A stretch of 64,000 nucleotides of DNA, taken from JACKFB01 sp041389525 (lineage in GTDB: Bacteria > Myxococcota_A > UBA9042 > PHBI01 > JACKFB01). Below the pieces are notes generated by a model. It had not been told where the DNA came from. It made no database searches and saw only the letters and a list, made by a program, of their open reading frames with translations. Below, one piece after another: positions 16,742 to 23,909 of the stretch. Numbering within the stretch: position 1 is the first letter of the stretch; every line of letters begins with the position of its first letter. Location: assembly GCA_041389525.1 (NCBI GenBank), contig JAWKRR010000033.1, positions 1 to 64,000 on the forward strand, in the 5' to 3' direction. The position numbers and the translations under genes were made by a program.

Positions 16742-17789
16742 CCCGTTCTACGGCGAAGGAACCGAGGCGGTCGAGGCGGCGCGGCGGCTGTTGGGCCGCC
16801 TGAGTGATGGGCGCCTGCTTCGATGGTCGACGCTGCACCGATTTGCGCCCCGCGGCGGCGACGCCCTGGACGCCGAGCGGCTGGCTGCGCGCTTGGAGCG
16901 TGCGGGCTGGGTTGCGATTCAGCGGCGCCGCGCCCGCGACGGAGACCCCGTACCGCAGAGTTTGGCGTTGGCCGATGGCGCTCGGGACGCGGTGCGCGCC
17001 TGGCTGGGGCCTGAGGCGGCGCCCAAGGCTGGCCGCGCTGACCGACTCGTCGACGCGCTCAGAACCTGGCTCGCCGAGGGGCATGAACCGCCGATTCCCG
17101 CGCGGGTGTTGGCTCAGCTCGCCGCGGGGACCACAAAGTCTGTGCGCCCGCGCGAGCACTGTGCGGCCATCGAAGCGGCCTTCGGGCGCGACTACGACGC
17201 CCTGGTCAGCGAGCACGCGACCGCCGTGCTCACCACGGGCCCCGTGAGTTGGCGCTTTGGCGACTATCACGTCGACGCTCGCGCCTTCGAACCGTGGGTC
17301 GCTATCCCCGAGCCGGTTCTCACCCAGATGACCGACCTGCGCCTCGGCGCTCGCGTCCTGGTCACCGTGGAAAACCAGACGCCATTTGAGGCCCTGGCGG
17401 CCGAGACCGGCGAGGAGCCGCGCATCTTGGTCTACACCGGGGGCTTCCCCGGCCGCGCCGTGCGCGCGTGGATACGGCGCCTGGTCGAGTCCGGTGAGAT
17501 CGCCGAGGTGCGGCACTGGGGCGACCTGGACCCGGGCGGGCTTCGCATCTTCGACGACGTGGCGGCACTGGTCGCTCAGGCCTCGCCGGCCTGCGCGCTC
17601 ACGGCGACGGTCGCGTGGCGGATGGAGGCCGCGCTCCTCGAACATCCTGCGGCAGTGCCGCTGACTTCCGAGGATCGACGGGCGCTGGAGCAGCGGCTTG
17701 AGTCGGGAACCCGGCCCCTCGCCGAGGTGGCCGAGGCGATGCTGCAATGCGGGATGAAGCTCGAACAGGAGGCGCTGCTTTCGGGCTGA
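16734..17789 (+). CDS. jetD: JetD-like nuclease (DUF3322/DUF2220, Toprim) of a Wadjet-type system
   Basis: 351 aa, starting 8 nt before the JetC stop. N-terminal winged-helix/arm region to about residue 150, then a DUF2220 Toprim core: 'RVLVTVENQTPFEALA' with Glu213, 'RILVYTGGFPGRAVRAWIRR', and 'VRHWGDLDPGGLRIFD' with the acidic pair Asp264/Asp266. The C-terminal 'CGMKLEQEALL' matches the conserved KLEQE-type end. These residues form the metal site with which JetD cuts plasmid DNA once JetABC has extruded it; JetD homologues resemble the topoisomerase VI/Spo11 A subunit. All expected catalytic residues are present. It closes the four-gene overlapping block; the helicase gene follows after 67 nt. 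Confidence 0.85.
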   Translation: MTDPFYGEGTEAVEAARRLLGRLSDGRLLRWSTLHRFAPRGGDALDAERLAARLERAGWVAIQRRRARDGDPVPQSLALADGARDAVRAWLGPEAAPKAGRADRLVDALRTWLAEGHEPPIPARVLAQLAAGTTKSVRPREHCAAIEAAFGRDYDALVSEHATAVLTTGPVSWRFGDYHVDARAFEPWVAIPEPVLTQMTDLRLGARVLVTVENQTPFEALAAETGEEPRILVYTGGFPGRAVRAWIRRLVESGEIAEVRHWGDLDPGGLRIFDDVAALVAQASPACALTATVAWRMEAALLEHPAAVPLTSEDRRALEQRLESGTRPLAEVAEAMLQCGMKLEQEALLSG

Positions 17790-17856
17790 GCGCGCTGGCG
17801 GTTGCGCGCGGCCGCCGCTCGCGGTAATTCGCCCGACGCCTGAAGGGGGAGCAAGC

Positions 17857-20800
17857 ATGGACGCCGCAAGAGCCGAGAATCCCGAGACCGCGGATGTCGC
17901 AGAGGCCGCCGTGGACGCGCTGCTCTTCGACGCGACACGACTTCGCGAGCTGGCGTCGGACGCCGTGGTTCGGCGCGGGATCGGCTACTTCCAGGAAGAC
18001 CGCGTCATCGATTTAGGCTGGCACGGTCAGCGTCTCTGGGCGACCGTGGCCGGCTCGATGCCCGGCGTGCCCTACGAGGTTGAGGTGGCCGCCGACGAGG
18101 ACGGCGACGTCGGCGTGCGCTGCAGTTGCCCCTTCGACGGCGAGCCGGCCTGCAAGCACGCGGTGGCAGCGCTCTTGGCCTACGCGGCGCGGCAGGTGGT
18201 GCCCGACGCGCTCGCTCGGAGTGCGGCCGACGAGGCGGCCTTCGACCGCAAGAAGCGGGCGCCCACCGAGGTTGCAGTGCAACACGTGGGCGGCGAGCGT
18301 CGCTTCGGTACCTGGGAGGCGCGCTCGCTGCGGCCCACGGGGCTCTCGTCGCGGACCTACCGGGTGGAGCTGCGCTCGGTGGCTGAGCGGCTCAATCACT
18401 GTACCTGCCCGGACTTCGCCACCAATCGGCTGGGGACCTGCAAGCACATCGAGGCGGTGATTCACGAGCTGACGCGGCCGGCCAAGGGCAAGGGGCGCAA
18501 GGGCGCGAACGCGGCGGAGGTCGAGGCCGAGGCCGAGGCCCCCGCCGTCAGCGTGGTCTACCTGGATTGGCAGGGGCCCGACGCGCCGCGCATCATGCTG
18601 CGTCGAGGCAGGCAGGTGGCCGCCGACCTGGACGCCGCGCTCGCCCGCTGGTTCGACCCCCGCGGCGTGCTGCGGACGCCCTGGCCTGACGCTTTGGCCC
18701 GACTCGCGGCCGAGATCGACGGGCGTGACGACATTCACCTCAGCCAGGACGCGCTACACCACGCGCAGCGGCTGGCTGAGGACGCCGCTCACGCCCAGGA
18801 GTCGGCCCAGATCCGCCGGGAAATCCGGCGCGGCGGCGGCCACCTCGAGGGCGTGAACGCGCGGCTCTTCCCCTACCAGGTCGAGGGCGTGGCCTTCCTC
18901 GCCTCGACCGGGCGGGCGGTGCTGGCCGACGACATGGGCCTCGGCAAGACGCTCCAGACCATCGCGGCCGCGACTTGGCTGATGCGCCATCGCGGGGTGC
19001 GCCGGGTGCTGGTCGTGTGCCCCGCGTCGCTCAAGCATCAATGGGCGCGGGAGATCCAGCGCTTCACGGGCGCTGACGTCGTCATCGTTCAGGGGCGCCT
19101 AGCCGCCCGCCACGCGGTGTACCGCCAGCGCGCGTCGTGGACTTTGGTGAACTACGAGCTGGTGACGCGCGACCTGGACCTTATCCAGAACGAGCTGGGC
19201 GCCGACGTGCTCGTCTTGGACGAAGCCCAGCGGATCAAGAACTGGCGGACGAAGACCGCCGACGCCATCAAGGCGATCGCGACCCGCTACGCCTTCGTCC
19301 TCACCGGCACGCCGCTGGAAAATCGCCTGGAGGACCTCTACAGCCTCATGCAGGTCGTCGACCGGCGCGTCCTGGGCCCCCTGTGGCACTTCCTGCTCGA
19401 GTACCACGTGGCCGACGAGCGCGGCAAAGTGCTGGGCTACCGCAACCTCTCGCAGCTTCGCCGCACCATCGCGCCTGTGATGCTGAGGCGCGACCGGCGC
19501 ATCGTCAGCGACCAGCTCCCGGCGCGCGTTGACCAGCGGGTCGACGTCGAGCTGACCGCGGCCCAGCGCGGCATCGAACAGGCCTGCCTTCAGACCGCCG
19601 GCCAGTTCGCCCGCATCGCGAAGCGCCGGCCGCTCACGCCCTTCGAGCAGAAGTCGCTGCTCGCCGCGCTTCAGAACGCGCGCATGGCCTGCAACGCGGC
19701 CCAGCTCGTCGACCCCGAGTCCACAGCCCGCATCCCGAAACTCGAAGAGCTGGCAGGCCTCCTGTCGGAGCTGGCGGTCGAGGCCGGCGAAAAGGTCGTC
19801 ATCTTTTCCCAGTGGGAGCGGATGACAAAGATGGCCGAAGAGGTCGCCCGCAAGCTCGACCTCGGCGTCGTCCGCCTGCACGGCGGCGTGCCCACGGCCT
19901 CGCGCGGGAAGCTCATCGATCGCTTCACCGACGACCCCGAGATTCGCGTCTTTATCTCGACCGACGCGGGCGGAGTCGGCCTGAATCTCCAGAGCGCGAC
20001 GGTGCTGATCAACCTGGATCTGCCTTGGAATCCGGCGGTCCTCGACCAACGAATCGCCCGCGTCCACCGCCTGGGCCAGAAGAAGTCGACCCTGGTGCTG
20101 ATGCTGGTCACCGCCGACTCCTACGAAGCGCGCGTCGGCGCCATCCTCGAGTCGAAGCGGCATCTGTTCACCCATGTGGTCTCCGAGGACGCCACCGACG
20201 ACGTCGTGGGCGTGTCGCGCTCGACGCTGGAGATGGCGGTTGAGGCGCTGGGCCCGGTCCAGGCCGACGCAGACTCTGCCGAGTACATGAATGCCGTGCC
20301 AGCTGATGGCGTGGTGGAGAGCGCGGTCGACGCCGCCCTCGCCAGCCTCACGGACGCCGAGTCCCAGCCCTCAGAAAGTGAGGCGGCATCAAGCGATTTG
20401 GCAGCTCCCACCACTCACGATCGCGCCCTGCCGACCGACGACGACCGCCTCGCCGCGCTGGTCGCTGCGGCGCAACACCGCCTCGGCAGCCGTCTCGAAC
20501 GCATCATCGCCCGCCCGCGCGGGCTCTTGGTGGTCGCCGAGTCCACGCCCGCCGACGTCAGCCATCTCTCCGACCAGTGCCCCGCCGATCTCGAGATCGC
20601 CGTCATCCCACCGGCCGTCTTCCTGGCACTTCAGCGCTTCGGAATGGGCGCGCCAGCCGACAGCGTCACCGTCCACGAACGCCAGCCCGAGATCGCGCCC
20701 TCCCCCGACCCCCACGCAGCGTTCATCGCCCGCAAGCTCCAAGCCGCCACGGCCCTGATGGCGAGCGAAATGCACGCCGAAGCCGTCGGTCTCATCGCCC

Positions 20801-21051
20801 AGGCCACGGTAGCCATCGCCGCCCGGCTCGCAGGCGCCGACACGCTGCCGGAAGCCGCGACCTTGCCCGTCTGGCTCTACACCGACGCGGTACCAGCCGG
20901 CGCAGTGTCGCCCGAAGATGCCGCGTTGGTCCTGCGAGCCCACGCGCTATCAGCGGCTCCGGCCGTGCCCGCAGCGCTCGCCGAGACCTTGCTACGAGAG
21001 ACCCACACGTTCGCCCAGCGCGCCGACGCCGCGTTGGGGCGAAGCGCCTGA
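17857..21051 (+). CDS. SWIM-domain SNF2-family helicase/translocase
   Basis: 1064 aa from ATG 17857 with GAAGGGGGA upstream. Two SWIM-like zinc fingers: 'CSCPFDGEPACKH' (from about residue 89) and 'CTCPDFATNRLGTCKH' (from about 182). Then SNF2 ATPase motifs: 'LADDMGLGKTLQTI' (motif I, about 357), 'VLDEAQRIKNWRTKT' (motif II, DEAQ, about 454), 'VLTGTPLENRLEDLYSL' (III), and 'DLPWNPAVLDQRIARVHRLG' (VI) after 'FISTDAGGVGLNLQ' (V). The last ~250 residues are an alanine-rich region I do not recognise. Stand-alone SNF2 proteins translocate on double-stranded DNA and occur in several defence systems. Position 67 nt behind JetD on the same strand suggests, but does not prove, a shared transcript. A hairpin downstream separates it from the convergent operon. 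Confidence 0.88.
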   Translation: MDAARAENPETADVAEAAVDALLFDATRLRELASDAVVRRGIGYFQEDRVIDLGWHGQRLWATVAGSMPGVPYEVEVAADEDGDVGVRCSCPFDGEPACKHAVAALLAYAARQVVPDALARSAADEAAFDRKKRAPTEVAVQHVGGERRFGTWEARSLRPTGLSSRTYRVELRSVAERLNHCTCPDFATNRLGTCKHIEAVIHELTRPAKGKGRKGANAAEVEAEAEAPAVSVVYLDWQGPDAPRIMLRRGRQVAADLDAALARWFDPRGVLRTPWPDALARLAAEIDGRDDIHLSQDALHHAQRLAEDAAHAQESAQIRREIRRGGGHLEGVNARLFPYQVEGVAFLASTGRAVLADDMGLGKTLQTIAAATWLMRHRGVRRVLVVCPASLKHQWAREIQRFTGADVVIVQGRLAARHAVYRQRASWTLVNYELVTRDLDLIQNELGADVLVLDEAQRIKNWRTKTADAIKAIATRYAFVLTGTPLENRLEDLYSLMQVVDRRVLGPLWHFLLEYHVADERGKVLGYRNLSQLRRTIAPVMLRRDRRIVSDQLPARVDQRVDVELTAAQRGIEQACLQTAGQFARIAKRRPLTPFEQKSLLAALQNARMACNAAQLVDPESTARIPKLEELAGLLSELAVEAGEKVVIFSQWERMTKMAEEVARKLDLGVVRLHGGVPTASRGKLIDRFTDDPEIRVFISTDAGGVGLNLQSATVLINLDLPWNPAVLDQRIARVHRLGQKKSTLVLMLVTADSYEARVGAILESKRHLFTHVVSEDATDDVVGVSRSTLEMAVEALGPVQADADSAEYMNAVPADGVVESAVDAALASLTDAESQPSESEAASSDLAAPTTHDRALPTDDDRLAALVAAAQHRLGSRLERIIARPRGLLVVAESTPADVSHLSDQCPADLEIAVIPPAVFLALQRFGMGAPADSVTVHERQPEIAPSPDPHAAFIARKLQAATALMASEMHAEAVGLIAQATVAIAARLAGADTLPEAATLPVWLYTDAVPAGAVSPEDAALVLRAHALSAAPAVPAALAETLLRETHTFAQRADAALGRSA

Positions 21052-21074
21052 GTCGTCACGGGGGCGTGTGAAAA

Positions 21075-21105
21075 CCCATCGGCGCCCCGGACGAGCGCCG
21101 ATGGG
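21075..21105 (-). terminator. Intrinsic-type hairpin between convergent genes
   Basis: CCCATCGGCGC (21075-21085) pairs perfectly with GCGCCGATGGG (21095-21105) around a 9-nt loop. AAAA at 21071-21074 gives a short U run on the minus strand, so it best fits termination of the leftward lipoprotein operon, though it could also stall the helicase transcript. Confidence 0.75.
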
Positions 21106-21131
21106 TGGGACTTGCGCGCTTGGACAGACCG

Positions 21132-21686
21132 CTACGGCGCGCCCTGGACGTCGAGGGTCAGGGGCGTCGAGAAGTCGTTGTTCTCGCTGCCGTTGCTGAT
21201 GGCCACGTTCAGCGTCGTGCTGATGTCGTCGGTGCTCGAGCAGTCGAAGTTGATGGCGATGGTGGTCGTGTCACCCGCGGGGACGGAGATGGCGCCGGGC
21301 GGGACGAAGGCGATGGCGACGAGGTCTTTCGTCGTTGGCGTCACCGTCGCCGTGGCCGTGCTGTTGTTGGTCACGCCCAGGGTGCCGAGGGGAGTCGGGC
21401 AGGGGGAACCGGCTGGCGGCGTCCCGAAGATGTGGACGCCGTCGATGCGCGAGACCTCGACGCCGCCGGGGTTGCGCAGGGTGGCGGGCATGGTGACGCC
21501 TGGGGCGTTCCAGGAGTTGCCCGTCGGGGTCGCGTCGGCGCTGCTGTCGGGGGCGACGGTGTCTCCGCCGATGCTGTCTGGTGCGACCGTGTCTTGCGGC
21601 ACATCGAACTGGAACTTGGTGGTGGACTCGTCGCAGGCGGGGGCACACAGCAGGACGAACGAGATGGCGAGGAATCGTCGGATCAT
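21132..21686 (-). CDS. Small lipoprotein with a beta-sandwich-like domain
   Basis: 184 aa from ATG 21686 (GGAG 6 nt upstream); an in-frame ATG 12 nt earlier overlaps that site. Leader 'FLAISFVLLCAPAC' with lipobox, then an Asp/Pro-rich linker with the duplicated phrase 'DTVAPDS'. The mature part is Thr/Ser/Val-rich ('TVTPTTKDLVAIAFVPPG', 'AISVPAGDTTTIAINFDCSS', 'TTLNVAISNGSENNDFSTPL'), reading like an Ig/abnormal-spindle-like beta sandwich as in choice-of-anchor modules. No enzyme motif. It is the last gene of a four-gene leftward operon headed by a protein kinase, 73 nt after the upstream stop. Confidence 0.7.
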   Translation of the reverse strand: MIRRFLAISFVLLCAPACDESTTKFQFDVPQDTVAPDSIGGDTVAPDSSADATPTGNSWNAPGVTMPATLRNPGGVEVSRIDGVHIFGTPPAGSPCPTPLGTLGVTNNSTATATVTPTTKDLVAIAFVPPGAISVPAGDTTTIAINFDCSSTDDISTTLNVAISNGSENNDFSTPLTLDVQGAP

Positions 21687-21759
21687 TGGGGGCTCCATAG
21701 TCAGAAGGTCATTCGAACAGGGTTGTCGGCGAATCGCGAAATTCGTGAGGTAGGGACGA

Positions 21760-23013
21760 TCACTTTGACGTGAAGACCCCGAAGGGCTCGAGGTCTTGGG
21801 CCGTCACTCGGTTGTTGAACTCGTCTTCGAGGGTCCAGCAGTAGAACGCCTCGCCCTCGGTGGTGCCGAGCATGTTCCTGAAATAGGGCAGCTCGAACTC
21901 GTGGACTTGGTGCGACGGGCAGGGGTACTTGTCGTTGGTGACGACATTGCCGAAGGTGAGGTCGACCCACGGCCCGGTCTCGAAGATGGCTGCCGCGGGG
22001 TCGTTGGGTTTGCCCTCGGCCAGCAGCGTGACCCCCGGATCGAGGATTCGCTCCTTGCCCGCGATGAAGAGCCAGCCCGAGCTGACGTACGACCCCGCGC
22101 GGATGCGCGTGTTGAAGCCGCGTTGACGTAGCTGGTTGCCGATGACTTGCAGCGAGCCACCGCCCAGACCGAACCAGCAGCCGAACACCACGGTGTCGAT
22201 CTTCGGGTGTTCGGCGATGAGGTGCTGAAACGCCAAGAAGGCCTCGTTGGTGAACTTGCCGTCCAGCAGCACCTCGTTTTCGGCGAGGGACGCCGCGCCG
22301 GAGTCGCCGAACCGCATGGCCACGCCCGTGTCTTTGGAGCGCGACGCCCGAAACTCGAACGCGACGGTCGCCCCGCCGCCCACCTGCACCGCGCTGCCCG
22401 AGCCGGTGTTCCACTCGGAGTCGCTGGACACGGTGGCGCTGGCGGTCTCGTATGCCTCGCCGCCCCATCGCACGAGGCGCACCGCGCCGGTCGGCTTGCC
22501 GCCGGGCCACGGGGCGTCGAGCGAGACCTGCATCTCGATGACGTCGGGGTTGCAGTCGTAGCGCAGCGCGATCGCGTAGCCCCCGGCTTGGTCTCCGAAG
22601 GGCACGATGAGGAGGATCGGGTGCCGCACGCCGTCTACCGAGACGAAGCCAGTGGTCGCGTCCGTGGTGCTGTAAGGGTTGTCGTCGTGCGGGACCACGA
22701 CGGTCTCCGTGTCCTCGGTGGTGTCGGGGGCGACCATGTCCGGCCCCGAGTCGGGGCTGGTGTCGGGCACCGCGACGTCGGGGGCCGGGACGTCAGGCAG
22801 CTCCGGCTGCACGATGACGGCGCTCTTCGGCAGACAGATGTTTTGCGGGCCACAGAAGGTCGACGCGTTGCAATCGGCGTTCGACGCGCAGCGCCACAGC
22901 ACGCCCGAGGTGTGGATGGGCAGGGTCTCCTGGCACGCCGCGCCCAGCGCGACAGAGACGAGGAACGCTGCGGCGGCGAGCCACCGGGGTACGAAAAGCG
23001 TAAGCGTATGCAT
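21760..23013 (-). CDS. Cys-rich lipoprotein with a ClpP/crotonase-like domain
   Basis: 417 aa from ATG 23013, with GAGGGA 7 nt upstream; the frame is open further left but only as shadow. Lipobox 'ALGAAC', then a disulfide-type knot 'CASNADCNASTFCGPQNICL' and an Asp/Pro/Thr linker. Residues about 125-240 form a beta-rich domain. The last ~170 read like the ClpP-fold family of secreted proteins (COG3904 type): 'NEAFLAFQHLIAEHPKIDTV', 'FGLGGGSLQVIGNQLRQRG' in place of the usual S-P-G-G stretch, and 'SYVSSGWLFIAGKER', where Ser311/Ser312 sits where CASAC-type members carry the nucleophile. The expected downstream 'GxH' is not seen, so activity is doubtful. It lies 11 nt after the TPR gene. Confidence 0.65.
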   Translation of the reverse strand: MHTLTLFVPRWLAAAAFLVSVALGAACQETLPIHTSGVLWRCASNADCNASTFCGPQNICLPKSAVIVQPELPDVPAPDVAVPDTSPDSGPDMVAPDTTEDTETVVVPHDDNPYSTTDATTGFVSVDGVRHPILLIVPFGDQAGGYAIALRYDCNPDVIEMQVSLDAPWPGGKPTGAVRLVRWGGEAYETASATVSSDSEWNTGSGSAVQVGGGATVAFEFRASRSKDTGVAMRFGDSGAASLAENEVLLDGKFTNEAFLAFQHLIAEHPKIDTVVFGCWFGLGGGSLQVIGNQLRQRGFNTRIRAGSYVSSGWLFIAGKERILDPGVTLLAEGKPNDPAAAIFETGPWVDLTFGNVVTNDKYPCPSHQVHEFELPYFRNMLGTTEGEAFYCWTLEDEFNNRVTAQDLEPFGVFTSK

Positions 23014-23024
23014 CTTCAGATCCC

Positions 23025-23897
23025 TCAAAACCGGCCGACCGCGGAGAAGTTCGCGCCACCTGGGCTCGGCGCGGCGCCGAAGGAGACCTTGCTGTCGCCC
23101 TTCTTGCCGCGCGTGATGATGGCGAGGACCACGCCGGTCGCCGTGAGCGCGCCGCCCACCGCCAGCGAGGCCACGCCGATGGCGGCGTTGCGATTGGCAT
23201 GCGACTCCAGCGTCTCCGCGTCGGCGAGGCTCAGGGTCTGCACCACGCCGAACTGCGCGCCGTCGATGGCCCCGTTCACCGCGTCGCGGTTGCTCTTGGC
23301 CTCCAGCAGCAGCCAGGTCCCCACCGCGACGCCCGCCACGCCCACGCCGATGCTCACCCAGCTCCACGGGCTTGGCGCCTTCGACGGCGTCTCGCGGCTG
23401 GCGCTGACGCCCGTCGGGCCCGCCGCATCGCGCGCCGCCTGCTCCTCAGCCCGCGCCGCCTCGGCCTGCAAGACGGCCTGCCGCGCGTCCTCGCGCCGCT
23501 GCTCGTCCGCCTCGGCGTCCTTCTGCGCCTGCACCTTCGCGCCCACCCGCACCAGCGCGTCCGCGACCTTCAAGCGCAGCTCCGCGTCGACGTCCTCGTG
23601 TCCCAGGAACTCGACGTACCGGTCGCGCGCCTTGATGAACTCCCCAGCCTGCTCCCACGCGCGCCCGATATTCCACAGCAGCGGCGCCTCCGGCCGCGTC
23701 GCGTAGGCGTCCTCGAAGCCCTCGGCGGCCTCACGGAAGCGCCCCGCCTGATAGGCCTCCATCGCCCGGTCGTACGCGGCCCGCGCTGGCCCGGGGGCCT
23801 CCGCCTGGCCCTCTTCAGCCCGCGCCGACGCTGGCGTCGCAACCCAACCCGCCCCGCTCATGAGCAGCGCCAGCAGCAAAATCACCGTGAATCGCAT
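23025..23897 (-). CDS. Periplasmic TPR protein with transmembrane segments
   Basis: 290 aa. A signal peptide ('ILLLALLMSGAGWVATPASA') precedes at least one TPR-like pair ('AYDRAMEAYQAGRFREAAEG', 'FEDAYATRPEAPLLWNIGRA'). A long charged helix with Gln/Glu/Ala repeats follows ('QAQKDAEADEQRREDARQAV'). The C-terminal half has two hydrophobic stretches ('VSIGVGVAGVAVGTWLLLEA', 'AIGVASLAVGGALTATGVVL') that could be TM helices. This architecture of TPR, coiled coil and paired TM segments is common next to Hanks-type kinases in Myxococcota. It sits 12 nt after the kinase stop, indicating co-transcription. Role probably as kinase partner; unproven. Confidence 0.75.
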   Translation of the reverse strand: MRFTVILLLALLMSGAGWVATPASARAEEGQAEAPGPARAAYDRAMEAYQAGRFREAAEGFEDAYATRPEAPLLWNIGRAWEQAGEFIKARDRYVEFLGHEDVDAELRLKVADALVRVGAKVQAQKDAEADEQRREDARQAVLQAEAARAEEQAARDAAGPTGVSASRETPSKAPSPWSWVSIGVGVAGVAVGTWLLLEAKSNRDAVNGAIDGAQFGVVQTLSLADAETLESHANRNAAIGVASLAVGGALTATGVVLAIITRGKKGDSKVSFGAAPSPGGANFSAVGRF

Positions 23898-23909
23898 CTC
23901 TCGTCTCCT

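Noticed and set aside
22147..23706. 519-aa forward ORF antisense to the lipoprotein and TPR genes
   Set aside because: Antisense to two supported genes; the translation has no domain and no ribosome site.
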